In this document: positions 14,188-22,205 of the stretch, one piece after another
Position numbering within the stretch: the first letter of the stretch is position 1
Layout: each line of letters starts with the position of its first letter
NCBI GenBank assembly: GCA_903845365.1
Contig: CAIMXI010000138.1
Location: 1-38,171 of the forward strand
DNA from: an uncultured Geobacteraceae bacterium
GTDB taxonomy: Bacteria > Desulfobacterota > Desulfuromonadia > Geobacterales > Pseudopelobacteraceae
Reading direction: 5' to 3'
Length of the DNA stretch: 38,171 bases
Notes under the pieces: generated by a model
What the model was told of the DNA's origin: nothing
Databases searched by the model: none
What the model saw: only the letters and a program-made list of their open reading frames with translations
Translations under genes and position numbers: made by a program

Positions 14188-16890
14188 CTAAGCCTTGAAA
14201 GCCTCTGCAAGCAGACCGTCCTGCTCGATCTTGTGCATCCGGTGCGATCCTGTTGCCGGGGCAGCAGCAGGCGGTCGTCCGACATAACTCAACTCACTAC
14301 CACATAACTTCTCCAGATCGTACCTCAAAAAACTCCAGGCACCCATATTGGCAGGCTCCTCCTGAACCCATCGGCAGATATTCATGTTGCTGTACCGGGA
14401 GAGTGCGGCACTTAACAGGTCTTCTCTCAGCGGATAGAGCTGTTCCACCCGGATTATGGCGACATCCTCCCGCTGTTCCTGCTCACGATGTTCACGCAGG
14501 TCGTAATAGACTTTGCCACTGCATAACAGGACGGTTGTAACAGCATCACTCTCCGTCTCTTCCGTCAGAATTTCACGGAACGATCCTTTGGTGAGATCGC
14601 TCAGATCAGACACGCATTTGGGGTGACGCAGAAAACTTTTCGGAGTGAATACGATCAATGGTTTACGGAAAGGAAGATGTACCTGGCGCCGCAGCAGATG
14701 AAAAAGCTGAGCTGGGGTAGTCGGGTTGACCACCAGCAGGTTCTGCTCTGCACAGAGCTGCAGGTAGCGCTCTATTCTGGCGCTTGAATGTTCGGCCCCC
14801 TGCCCCTCATAACCATGCGGCAGCAGCATAACCAGACCACAGGAACGATCCCATTTGGTCTCGCCACCAGCAATGAACTGGTCGATGATTACCTGTGCCC
14901 CGTTGGCAAAATCTCCGAACTGGGCCTCCCAGAGAACCAGCGGTTTTGGTGATGACGCAGCGTAGCCATATTCAAAGCCAAGCACCGCATTTTCCGAAAG
15001 CAGACTGTCGTACACGGTAAACCGCGCCGAAGCTTCCAGAAGGGAGAGTAATGGAGTATGAGTCGCGCCGGTCTTAATATCGTGAAGTACCGCATGGCGA
15101 TGATTAAAGGTGCCACGCCGACAGTCCTGACCGGATAAACGGATGTCGATACCTTCCGTCAGCAAGGTGGCGTAGGCAAGGGTCTCGGCGTTGCCCCAGT
15201 CAATTCCGGTACCGCTTGTGACAGCCTGAAGGCGCTTCTGAATGAGAGTGGCAATCTTGGGGTGCGGGGTGAAACCGGGCGGTAGCGTGGCCAGTTGTTC
15301 CGACAGATTGACGAGCTGTTCCTGCCTGACGTTGGTCGCTATTGTTATCGGCGAGTATTCCCGCTCAATCCCCTGCCACTCTGATTTAAAGCCCAGTCCC
15401 ACCGTTTCCGCCGGTGATTCAAGCGCTGTCTGCAGTATACCGTTCGCCTCTTTTTCCATGAGATCCGGAATCTCAGCTGCCAGACCGTCTGCACGGAGTC
15501 GTTCAGCATACAGCTTGTGTACGGGGGGGTGCTGTTTGATCCAATCGTACATCTGCGGCTGGGTAAAGGCCGGCTCGTCACCTTCGTTGTGACCGTGACG
15601 ACGGTAGCAGTTTATTTCGACCACCACATCACGGCCAAAGGTTTGCCGGTAGTCAAGGGCAACTCTGGCGACGTGAGCTACCGCCTCTGGGTCTTCGCCA
15701 TGGATATGAAAAACCGGCACCATCAGCATTTTTGCCACATCAGTGGCGTAATGGGTGGAACGGGCATCGGCCGGCAGTGTCGTAAATCCGATCTGGTTAT
15801 TCAGGACAACGTGGATGGTTCCGCCTGTCCTATAGCCCTCCAACTGAGAAAGGTTGAGGGTTTCAGGCACCATACCCTGACCGGCGAACGCAGCATCTCC
15901 ATGCACCAGTACCGGCAACAACTGTTTTTTGCCGTCAGCCCCCCGGAGATCCTGACGCGCACGGCATTTGCCCTCGACAACCGGATCAACCGCTTCGAGG
16001 TGGCTCGGATTGAATGCCAGAGTAAGATGCATCCGTGAGCCGTCAGGGAGAACCCGGTCATGATCGAATCCCTTATGATATTTGACATCTCCCTCCCCGA
16101 CAAAACCGGACTCGCTATTGTCAGCAAACTCGGAGAAAATCGTTGATAACGGCTTGCCGACAATATTGGCCAGCACATTAAGCCTCCCTCGATGAGACAT
16201 GCCAAGGATAAGCTCTTTAATCCCGGAAACTGCGGAGCCACTGACAAGCTGTTCGAGGAAGACGATCAGCGCTTCCCCCCCTTCCAGGGAGAAACGTTTC
16301 TGGCCGACAAAGCGCCGATGGAGGAACGCTTCGAAGAGTGCGGCATCGATCAACTGTCTGAGAATCGTCTGCCGGTCGTCCATGGTGAAGGGGTGCCTGT
16401 TGCAGGTTGGCTCAAGCCGGTCTTTGAACCACTGCCGTTCCGACGGCTCCTGAATATGCATGAATTCAACGCCGATAGAGCGACAGTAAGTCTCGCGAAG
16501 ACTTGCGACGATCTCGCGCAAGGTGGCGCGCTGCAGATGAAAACTGGGGTTTATGAAAACGGTATCAAGATCGCTTTCATCCAGCTCAAAATTGTTGAGA
16601 TCCAGCAGTGGATGAGAAAGCGCACAAGGTTTCAGAGGATCGGTGCAGGCGAGCAGATGACCGATGTCGCGGTAGCGAGTGATGAGAGATGCAACTCCGG
16701 ACTGTTTTTTGGAACAGTCAACGCACGATTGCCGCCCCGGAACTGGACCGGGGGGCTGATTTCCACCTTCTGCCAGAGAAAATCCGCTGAAAAAAGCCTG
16801 CCATGTGACATCCAGCTGATCCGGTTCGTCAAGCCAGCGCTGGTACTGGCTTTCCAGCCAGTCAGGAGTTACATTTTCGAAAAAATTCAT
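14188..16890 (-). CDS. sucA: 2-oxoglutarate dehydrogenase E1 component
   Basis: The product has 900 residues, near the usual length of about 930. The N-terminal segment (FFENVTPDWLESQYQRWL) is the E1o peripheral region that contacts E2. The thiamine-diphosphate enzyme core carries HRGRLNVLAN, GDAAFAGQG and RRHGHNEGDEPAF. The C-terminal transketolase-type domain ends with EEPANMGAWSF. It decarboxylates 2-oxoglutarate and passes succinyl groups to the E2 lipoyl domain in the TCA cycle. The ATG follows GGAGATAATT. No sucB (E2) or lpd (E3) gene adjoins it here: rubrerythrin lies downstream and a nuclease gene upstream, so the partner subunits must be encoded elsewhere. Many Geobacter relatives also have a ferredoxin-dependent 2-oxoglutarate oxidoreductase. 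Confidence 0.95.
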   Translation of the reverse strand: MNFFENVTPDWLESQYQRWLDEPDQLDVTWQAFFSGFSLAEGGNQPPGPVPGRQSCVDCSKKQSGVASLITRYRDIGHLLACTDPLKPCALSHPLLDLNNFELDESDLDTVFINPSFHLQRATLREIVASLRETYCRSIGVEFMHIQEPSERQWFKDRLEPTCNRHPFTMDDRQTILRQLIDAALFEAFLHRRFVGQKRFSLEGGEALIVFLEQLVSGSAVSGIKELILGMSHRGRLNVLANIVGKPLSTIFSEFADNSESGFVGEGDVKYHKGFDHDRVLPDGSRMHLTLAFNPSHLEAVDPVVEGKCRARQDLRGADGKKQLLPVLVHGDAAFAGQGMVPETLNLSQLEGYRTGGTIHVVLNNQIGFTTLPADARSTHYATDVAKMLMVPVFHIHGEDPEAVAHVARVALDYRQTFGRDVVVEINCYRRHGHNEGDEPAFTQPQMYDWIKQHPPVHKLYAERLRADGLAAEIPDLMEKEANGILQTALESPAETVGLGFKSEWQGIEREYSPITIATNVRQEQLVNLSEQLATLPPGFTPHPKIATLIQKRLQAVTSGTGIDWGNAETLAYATLLTEGIDIRLSGQDCRRGTFNHRHAVLHDIKTGATHTPLLSLLEASARFTVYDSLLSENAVLGFEYGYAASSPKPLVLWEAQFGDFANGAQVIIDQFIAGGETKWDRSCGLVMLLPHGYEGQGAEHSSARIERYLQLCAEQNLLVVNPTTPAQLFHLLRRQVHLPFRKPLIVFTPKSFLRHPKCVSDLSDLTKGSFREILTEETESDAVTTVLLCSGKVYYDLREHREQEQREDVAIIRVEQLYPLREDLLSAALSRYSNMNICRWVQEEPANMGAWSFLRYDLEKLCGSELSYVGRPPAAAPATGSHRMHKIEQDGLLAEAFKA

Positions 16891-16979
16891 AATTATCTCC
16901 GATCTAATTTGTTGATTCGTCGCCTAAAAGCGTTTACTTCTAGTGCGTCGTTGCGTAGTAGCGTGAAACTGTTTTTAAG

Positions 16980-17480
16980 TCAACGCTTTATCCGCCTGAA
17001 TTCCCATGGGGGTTGCGGATTTGATCCTCTCCACAACCCGGCACGTCGGGATCGGGCGCCGGCTTCGTTGCGTATGTATACGGACTCATACGGCGCATGA
17101 AGATACTGGCGGTAGGCCCAGGCCATACCCTCTAAAATCATTTCACGATTGATATCATTGCCATTATGGCGGATTACCGCCACTATCCGCTTATACTGAT
17201 CAACATCCATAATCTCTGCCGATACCCGCCGTCCCATGATCTTATACATCAACATGCGCTTCGAAACATCTCCGTACTGTTGTCCCGGCTTGCCAGGTTT
17301 CTTCGTCTCTGGTGCATCGATACCGTACAGACGCACCTTGAGACGGCTATCTTCGCGGGTAGTCAGCAGTATCGTGTCACCGTCGTAAACAGCCTTTACA
17401 AAACCTTCGACGACTCTTCCGGCGTTTGCTGAGGAGGCCAGCAGCAGAACCTGTAAAGTGGTGAGTAGATAGATTATCAT
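16980..17480 (-). CDS. Secreted thermonuclease-like (staphylococcal nuclease family) protein
   Basis: The 166-residue protein begins with a signal peptide (residues 1-20, ending SANA). The SNase-fold domain has the expected catalytic set: Asp in YDGDTI, Arg in VRLYGIDAPE with the Glu after Pro, and a second Arg in YKRIVAV. The family cleaves DNA or RNA at phosphodiester bonds with calcium; this one should act in the periplasm or outside the cell. The ATG directly follows the stop of the upstream U32 gene (TGAATG), so it is probably co-transcribed and translationally coupled. The C-terminus is basic and tryptophan-containing. Confidence 0.9.
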   Translation of the reverse strand: MIIYLLTTLQVLLLASSANAGRVVEGFVKAVYDGDTILLTTREDSRLKVRLYGIDAPETKKPGKPGQQYGDVSKRMLMYKIMGRRVSAEIMDVDQYKRIVAVIRHNGNDINREMILEGMAWAYRQYLHAPYESVYIRNEAGARSRRAGLWRGSNPQPPWEFRRIKR

Positions 17481-19853
17481 TCAAATCAGCTCTGCGGCAT
17501 AATTAAATTCCGTTGTGTCCGCAAGCCCACGGCCTGATTTGAAAGCAGCAATAATTTCCCCCCACCGCTCTCGTGGCTCTTCGCTCAGGTCAATAACAAA
17601 CGAGCAGCACCCCTTCTGCCGCAATTCAGTGTGGTGCGCCGTCAGTGAGAAGGGGAGTGACGAGCTGATCGTCTGCAAGCCGTCGTGGCTGGTGACCCGG
17701 TATGTCTCACCACGGTCGGAGCGGAGCGGGGTATTGGCATGTACATCTTTGATGCGGATTTTAGTCGTCATTACCGGCAGCGGTGAATATACCATTACTC
17801 GCCTTTCGATCTCTACTCCGGCTCCGAGTAGGTCGGCAATGTTGGCGCTGTCATCCTCCAGATAGAGCGTAGCTGATCTGGCACCCAGCTCCTTCCATGC
17901 CGCCAGCGCCTGGCTGTTTAGAGAAAAACAGCGGTGCCAGGTCGATATATGTATGCCGTCAAGTCCACGCAATAGCTCGAAATGGGACAGATTGGCCGCC
18001 TCAAAACGGCGGAATCCTGCGTCATGCAGGCTGCGAATGGTGTCGCGATAGAGCGGAACCTCACGATCAAAGAGAATGAACGGGATCTGCCAGATGATGC
18101 TTTCTTCCGAGCCACGCATTCGTGGCACTACCGAGGCAAGCTGATGAATAGTCGCTTTTGAGAGTGGCAGCAGCGTCGCGTCGGCACCGTTCTGGAGCGG
18201 AAAGCGCCACTCTTTCGGCTCATCAATAACAACCGTCAGCGTTTCGCGTGGCAAAGTCCGTCCTACTGATGTGCGGACAAGCTCCAACTCCCTCAGCGCT
18301 TCCTTGCGGGCAGATGCGAGCTGTTCCCGGAAAACGGAAGAAGATGCTTCGAGCAGTTGCCGGTAAAAACTGCGACGCAGATCCTTGAACAGTGCCGAAG
18401 GGATGAGTACGGCGGGAAAATCCGGGGCGCTCAGCGACTCAAGCGTAAAAGGGGTTTCGCCGCATTTAGAAAACTGGCCGGTCAGTACCGCCTGCATGTC
18501 GCCGCTACGCGCCGGCGCAAGTGAAGCGAGCGGGAAACTGAACTCGTGTTGATACCCTGATACGGAAGCGGAGATACAAAGCCGTTCATTCTTCATGGAA
18601 ACGACCAGCCGACATGGAAGTTTATCTCCCCGCACCCCCTCCAGTCTGCGTAGGCAGGCGTTGTCGCTCAGAGTGTACGCCTCTCTGGAGGATACCTTGT
18701 AGATCGAATCACCGACTGAGAAACTAAATGGTGTTTCAACCTCAACCAGAGTTCCTGCCGAAGCCTCCATACACTTCTTGCGATTAACAACTATCTCGCG
18801 CACGGTCCAGGCTTGACCGGGCATGTCGCTTTTCGGCTGCGCCCGCAGGCGGTCTCCTACACGCAGGGGATCTCTGGTTTCAAAGATCAGACTCTTCCCT
18901 TTGATGCCTTTGATCTGGCCTATAAACCGTCCGGTACCCCCCTTCTGCCAGGGGTTAGCGATGTCATCAGGCTGTTGTGACGCAAGAAAACCTTTAGTCG
19001 GGGTACGACCGAACGAATATTTCAGTATCCCTTTGGCAGCGGTCAACGCTTCCTTGCGCGACTTCTCCGGAGCATCAAGCACACTGCGGTAAGCTTCGAC
19101 TACCGAGGCGACGTACTCGGCCGATTTCATCCGCCCTTCGATTTTGAGCGACTTCACCCCCGCCTTGACCAGATCCGGAATCATCTCTATTGCCGAGAGG
19201 TCGCTCGTGGAAAAGTAGTATCCTTCCTTGCCGCGATGGTTATAAAGGCGGCGGCAGGGCTGGGCGCAACGACCGCGATTGCCGCTGTGACCACCTAAGA
19301 GTGACGAGAAGAAACATTGCCCCGAGATGGAAAAGCAGAGTGCGCCATGGACGAAGCATTCAATCTCGACCGGCGATGAGGCAGCTATTGCAGCAACTTC
19401 ATCGATCGCCAGTTCACGCGCCAGTACCACCCGCTGGAAACCGAGTTCCTCAAGCATCCTGACACCCGGCGTATTGTGGATCGTCATCTGGGTTGATGCG
19501 TGGAGAGGAATAGAGGGGAAGTGATTACGGATCAGGCGTGCAACCGCCAGATCCTGGAGAATAACGCCATCCACCCGCATCCCCGCCAGAGCGGCCAGCG
19601 TATCAACGAGCTGCGGCAGCTCCTTCTCCTTCACCAGCGTATTCAGAGTGACGTAAATCTTCCGGTTCTGGCCATGAGCATACGCCAGCATCCGCTCCAT
19701 CTGGGGCAGCGTGAAATTTTTTGCCCGAGCCCGGGCAGAAAAGTCCTGCAGACCTGCATATACAGCATCAGCCCCCTTTTCGAGGGCGGCGAAGAAGGAT
19801 TCGAGTGAGCCGGCGGGGGCGAGAAGTTCTGGTTTTGCGTGTGTTATTTCCAT
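17481..19853 (-). CDS. U32 peptidase-family protein with DUF3656-like C-terminal part (RlhA-like RNA hydroxylation protein)
   Basis: The product has 790 residues. The N-terminal 330 residues are a U32 domain: ELLAPAGSLESF, GADAVYAGL and the STQM segment, then the cysteine cluster (CFVHGALCFSISGQC, GRCAQPC) expected to bind an iron-sulphur cluster. The remainder is long, as in proteins with a DUF3656 domain. The E. coli member with that architecture, RlhA, is needed for hydroxylation of 23S rRNA C2501, and the shorter TrhP acts on tRNA. A similar RNA-hydroxylation role is inferred. The ATG follows AGAGGT at suitable spacing and directly abuts a preceding stop (TAAATG). It heads a two-gene unit with the nuclease. 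The family name peptidase is historical. Confidence 0.88.
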   Translation of the reverse strand: MEITHAKPELLAPAGSLESFFAALEKGADAVYAGLQDFSARARAKNFTLPQMERMLAYAHGQNRKIYVTLNTLVKEKELPQLVDTLAALAGMRVDGVILQDLAVARLIRNHFPSIPLHASTQMTIHNTPGVRMLEELGFQRVVLARELAIDEVAAIAASSPVEIECFVHGALCFSISGQCFFSSLLGGHSGNRGRCAQPCRRLYNHRGKEGYYFSTSDLSAIEMIPDLVKAGVKSLKIEGRMKSAEYVASVVEAYRSVLDAPEKSRKEALTAAKGILKYSFGRTPTKGFLASQQPDDIANPWQKGGTGRFIGQIKGIKGKSLIFETRDPLRVGDRLRAQPKSDMPGQAWTVREIVVNRKKCMEASAGTLVEVETPFSFSVGDSIYKVSSREAYTLSDNACLRRLEGVRGDKLPCRLVVSMKNERLCISASVSGYQHEFSFPLASLAPARSGDMQAVLTGQFSKCGETPFTLESLSAPDFPAVLIPSALFKDLRRSFYRQLLEASSSVFREQLASARKEALRELELVRTSVGRTLPRETLTVVIDEPKEWRFPLQNGADATLLPLSKATIHQLASVVPRMRGSEESIIWQIPFILFDREVPLYRDTIRSLHDAGFRRFEAANLSHFELLRGLDGIHISTWHRCFSLNSQALAAWKELGARSATLYLEDDSANIADLLGAGVEIERRVMVYSPLPVMTTKIRIKDVHANTPLRSDRGETYRVTSHDGLQTISSSLPFSLTAHHTELRQKGCCSFVIDLSEEPRERWGEIIAAFKSGRGLADTTEFNYAAELI

Positions 19854-20012
19854 TTATGATACCTCTAAAAGAAACGCGTCTAGTTCGCGAATGTTGTCGA
19901 CACGGTATTTCGCATCAAAGTGGACATGAGCCATCAGCTCGTTTCGCTCTGCTTCTTCTCTTGAGTACTCAGCCGGCCAGATGCTGATGGTATATGCCAG
20001 GTAGAACTGACT
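19854..20012 (-). pseudogene. Coding-looking 52-codon tail in frame after the Nudix stop codon
   Basis: After the TAA of the Nudix gene (20013-20015) the same frame stays open for 52 codons (SQFYLAYTIS to DAFLLEVS). It ends at TAA 19854-19856, directly touching the ATG of the U32 gene. The composition looks protein-like (EYSREEAERNEL, FDAKYRVDNIREL). There is no credible start codon with a ribosome-binding site. It may be the tail of a gene whose front was lost, a C-terminal extension cut off by a point mutation, or chance. I do not recognise the family. Confidence 0.3.
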
Positions 20013-20426
20013 TTATGAAGGTACAGCCTCACATTCAGCAATATAAGATTGAATCACCGGTAAATCGGCTTCGGCCCAATCAAGGGTGTGCAATTTCTCT
20101 GGCGGCAGCCATGCGATCGCTGAGTGTTCATGCAGTGTTATTTCCCCTGAAACTATTGAGCAGATGTGCGGATAAAGCGTGACTTCAAAAGATTCATATG
20201 TATGCGTGTTTGGCGGTAGGGTTTTTCCCACGAATATGTTGACACTCATTTCTTCAACCAATTCTCGCCGCAAGCAGTCTTCTGGCGACTCACCCTGATC
20301 TATCTTGCCGCCAGGAAACTCCCACTTGAGCGGTAAACTCATAACAGCGCTTCGCTGGGCGGCCAGCACCAGTCCATCTTGTTCAATAATGGCACAGGCT
20401 ACATGAATATGCTTATTGCCATTCAA
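20013..20426 (-). CDS. Nudix hydrolase, MutT-like (deoxy)nucleoside triphosphate pyrophosphohydrolase
   Basis: The 137-residue protein has the Nudix box from GGKIDQGESPED to RRELVEEMSV, with the metal-binding RE..EE residues intact. The usual glycine after EEx is replaced by serine. The KWEFPGGK segment ahead of the box and the short length resemble MutT/NudG, which hydrolyse oxidised or modified nucleotides to the monophosphate and pyrophosphate and so limit mutation. A weak ribosome-binding site (AGGGG) lies upstream. It sits between the decayed accessory region and the U32 gene, and its stop codon is followed by more open frame. Substrate is not predictable from sequence. Confidence 0.88.
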   Translation of the reverse strand: MNGNKHIHVACAIIEQDGLVLAAQRSAVMSLPLKWEFPGGKIDQGESPEDCLRRELVEEMSVNIFVGKTLPPNTHTYESFEVTLYPHICSIVSGEITLHEHSAIAWLPPEKLHTLDWAEADLPVIQSYIAECEAVPS

Positions 20427-20797
20427 TCAAAACGCCCCTACCTAAGCTCAATAAATCTGACCCATTTCGATTGTTGATTGAGGGGCCGTCAGGCTTTGTT
20501 ACTTCATCCATAAAACCACCCCTCACTCCCCATCCGTCCCAATCAACCCTTTTGCATCGCTTCTATCAAGTTCAAGAAACGGCGGCGTGCTCTTGATCCG
20601 CTTGCAACGCGACCAGTTGACGTGTTGCAATAATGAAGGAGTAATTTATTATGGTTACGATTTCCCCTTGTAGTCTGTTGAAGCCTCGGCACAGCCTGAT
20701 ACTCTTGTTGTGCCGAAACCCAGTTGTGCCGCAGTTGCAATCGAAGTGGTAAGCCGGGTATGAAGTGCTGCGGCAAGAGGAAGCCCTATGACCTCTT
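20427..20797. other. Degenerate intergenic stretch with broken coding fragments
   Basis: About 370 bases without an intact gene. It holds the first copy of a 64-bp direct repeat (20523-20586). Another minus-strand frame begins KEVIGLPLAAALHTRL and ends at a stop near 20658; it looks protein-like, but I do not recognise it and it lacks a start. Short overlapping minus-strand frames of about 77 codons here have no ribosome-binding sites and are not called. Confidence 0.5.
20523..20586 (-). repeat. 64-bp direct repeat, copy 1 (gene-tail duplicate)
   Basis: It matches 21772-21835 at 61 of 64 positions. On the minus strand both copies encode the same C-terminal tail, PPFLxLDxSDAKGLIGTDGE and a stop, with one silent and two conservative-looking codon differences. 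The two copies bracket the toxin-antitoxin region. Confidence 0.85.
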
Positions 20798-21037
20798 TCA
20801 GGCATCTTCCTTCATCTTCCACACTTCTTTTAACGCATTTGAATCTTCACCCCTCTTCATACATAACCTCCATTGGCGTGGCCATTCGAAATTGCCTTGA
20901 ATAAGGGGTAGCAGCACATCGGCGCTGGCAACGTCGGCCATATATTTCTTCCCGTCAGCATCAGCAGCTCCAAGTTTCAGTTGGTGACAATTTGTCACCA
21001 ACTCGCTGCCTTCCTTGCCAAGTCGTTCTTTTAGCAT
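20798..21037 (-). pseudogene. Remnant of a BRO-N/DinD-type phage antirepressor-like protein
   Basis: The 79-codon frame contains ERLGKEGSELVTNCHQLKL, AADADGKKYMADVASADVLL and LIQ. This is the order seen in the middle of BRO-N/DNA-damage-inducible D-type proteins (typically ...VTNCxxLKL..DGKxxxTDVA.TExxxRIIQSIPSPKAEPFK). The N-terminal part is absent, and after LIQ the conserved SIPSPKAEPFK segment is replaced by unrelated residues. It is therefore truncated at both ends. The ATG lies 7 bases after the toxin stop with no convincing ribosome-binding site. It could still be translated as a short peptide by coupling. Confidence 0.45.
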
Positions 21038-21043
21038 GGAGCA

Positions 21044-21442
21044 TTACCAGAGCACTTTCAATCCGAGTTTTCGATAGGCGGCAAAAGCGCTGTCTTGGGA
21101 TATGAGTGTCAATTTATGGGAGATGGCCTGCCAAATAATCAGACGGTCAAAAGGGTCTTTGTGTTCCATGCGAGGCAAGTGATGGAAAGTAGCGGCATCA
21201 TCAGCGGCAACCGGCAGTATATCAAAACCGGACTGACGGACTATGGCGGGAAAATCATCCGGGGCTACGCCGGACAGCTCCAGCTTTCCAGTTGCGAACT
21301 TGAGAGAGATTTCCCAGAAAGAAACCACGCTGACAGAGACGGTTACTTCTGGATTTCTGATGCTTTCCGCCGCTTTTTTACCAAGACGGGATGGGTCAAA
21401 CAGCGTCCAGAGGAGGGCATGTGTATCGAGCAGGCAACTCAT
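21044..21442 (-). CDS. PIN-domain toxin (VapC-like) of a type II toxin-antitoxin pair
   Basis: The 132-residue PIN protein keeps the acidic active-site residues: Asp6 in LLDTHALLW, Glu44 in SFWEIS, Asp99 in DPFDRLI and Asp117 in SQDSAF. PIN toxins are magnesium-dependent RNases that cut tRNA or rRNA and halt translation when the antitoxin is degraded. Its ATG overlaps the antitoxin stop by 4 bases, the standard coupled arrangement. The HLPRMEHKDPFDR signature is typical of the subgroup paired with Phd/YefM antitoxins. It lies between the 64-bp direct repeats with a broken phage-like gene downstream. The frame is intact and probably active. Confidence 0.92.
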   Translation of the reverse strand: MSCLLDTHALLWTLFDPSRLGKKAAESIRNPEVTVSVSVVSFWEISLKFATGKLELSGVAPDDFPAIVRQSGFDILPVAADDAATFHHLPRMEHKDPFDRLIIWQAISHKLTLISQDSAFAAYRKLGLKVLW

Positions 21443-21678
21443 AACGACAGCAATTCATCATCATTAATCTTGAAGTCGGCCGAGATTGCAAACGTCGCCT
21501 TGTCGGCCAAAAGGCCGAGGATGCGCTGAGGTTTGCCGCCATAGCGGTCATAGGGAACCAACACGGCAATTTTTTCCTTCTTCTTGCCATAGCTGATAAC
21601 GACATCCTCTCCATGTTGAACAAAATCAATTACTTGTGAAAAATTGGCTTTAAAATGGCCAACTGACATGGTTTGCAT
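21439..21678 (-). CDS. Phd/YefM-type antitoxin
   Basis: The 79-residue protein starts with SVGHFKANFSQVIDFV, a variant of the Phd/YefM DNA-binding N-terminus. EDVVISYGKKKEKIAVLVPYD follows, and an acidic C-terminal tail would wrap the toxin. The ATG at 21678 has GGAGG about 10 bases upstream. A second ATG three codons in is possible. Antitoxins of this class repress their own promoter; a likely promoter lies at 21705-21735. The gene overlaps the PIN toxin gene by ATGA. Confidence 0.9.
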   Translation of the reverse strand: MQTMSVGHFKANFSQVIDFVQHGEDVVISYGKKKEKIAVLVPYDRYGGKPQRILGLLADKATFAISADFKINDDELLSL

Positions 21679-21704
21679 GGTAATGAACCTCCGTTTGTCA
21701 TGTG

Positions 21705-21735
21705 ATAATATCCTGTTTTCGTGTCACGTTGTCAA
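21705..21735 (-). promoter_or_regulatory. Probable sigma70 promoter of the toxin-antitoxin operon
   Basis: On the minus strand a perfect -35 TTGACA (21730-21735) precedes TATTAT (21705-21710) with 19 bases between; GATATT at 17 bases is an alternative -10. It lies 27 bases upstream of the antitoxin ATG. Short TGTCA/TGACA half-sites around it could be the operator. Confidence 0.6.
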
Positions 21736-21771
21736 GCAAATGAACAGTCCGCTCAAAATTTCAACCAACTT

Positions 21772-21835
21772 TCACTCCCCATCCGTCCCAATCAACCCTT
21801 TTGCATCGCTTCCATCAAGATCAAGAAACGGTGGC
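21772..21835 (-). repeat. 64-bp direct repeat, copy 2 (gene-tail duplicate)
   Basis: This is the partner of 20523-20586 (61/64 identical). On the minus strand a frame beginning TECKTSAIKQIGWIPP leads into the shared tail and stop. The upstream part differs from copy 1, so only the gene tail is shared. Confidence 0.85.
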
Positions 21836-21916
21836 AAGCTCGGTGGTATCCACCCGATCTGTTTTATCGCCGAAGTTTTACATTCAGTCAATCATGATGC
21901 AGGAGTTCAAACCAAA

Positions 21917-21937
21917 ACGCCCCGTAAAACGGGGCGT
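21917..21937. terminator. Hairpin terminator after the 56-residue gene
   Basis: A 9-bp stem (21917-21925 with 21929-21937) has a 3-base loop and is GC-rich. On the minus strand TTTT follows the stem; on the plus strand a T run follows at 21940-21945. It lies just downstream of the small minus-strand gene and probably works in both directions. Confidence 0.75.
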
Positions 21938-21943
21938 AGTTTT

Positions 21944-22114
21944 TTACAGGATAGTTGTGGGCAACTCTACCCACGATTCATGTTGCAAAATATATCCGTA
22001 CAACACATATTCCCCTTCGGGTTTCTTGACAAGTCTGAAATCAACAGGGCGTACAGGCACAACTTCTTTTGATTCAGGAGCTTTAGTCGGATTTTTGAAT
22101 TTTTTTACAGGCAT
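21944..22114 (-). CDS. 56-residue uncharacterised protein
   Basis: The ATG at 22114 is chosen because AAAGGAG lies 8 bases upstream; the frame is open farther, but the extra codons cover the terminator of asd. The product starts with a lysine- and proline-rich stretch (PVKKFKNPTKAPESK). A compact beta-like segment follows (VPVRPVDFRLVKKPEGEYVLYGYILQ is its span in shortened description, rich in Val and Tyr). It has no signal peptide, no membrane segment and no cysteine. A strong ribosome-binding site at the front and a clean terminator behind argue that it is a real small gene. I do not recognise the family. It could be related to the adjacent accessory region rather than to asd. Confidence 0.55.
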   Translation of the reverse strand: MPVKKFKNPTKAPESKEVVPVRPVDFRLVKKPEGEYVLYGYILQHESWVELPTTIL

Positions 22115-22159
22115 TTTGAAATCTCCTTTTTGAATTGTTTTAAATTTCCTCATACAGAA

Positions 22160-22179
22160 AGCGCCCCAAGAGGGGCGCT
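22160..22179 (-). terminator. Terminator of the leuB-asd unit
   Basis: An 8-bp stem AGCGCCCC (22160-22167 with 22172-22179) has a 4-base loop and lies 27 bases after the asd stop on the minus strand, followed by a short T-rich stretch. Confidence 0.7.
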
Positions 22180-22205
22180 CACTCAAGATATGCAAATTTT
22201 AGGAT

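Noticed and set aside
20543..20805. Overlapping 77-codon minus-strand genes
   Set aside because: They lack ribosome-binding sites and run across the 64-bp repeat in a frame that differs from the conserved tail.
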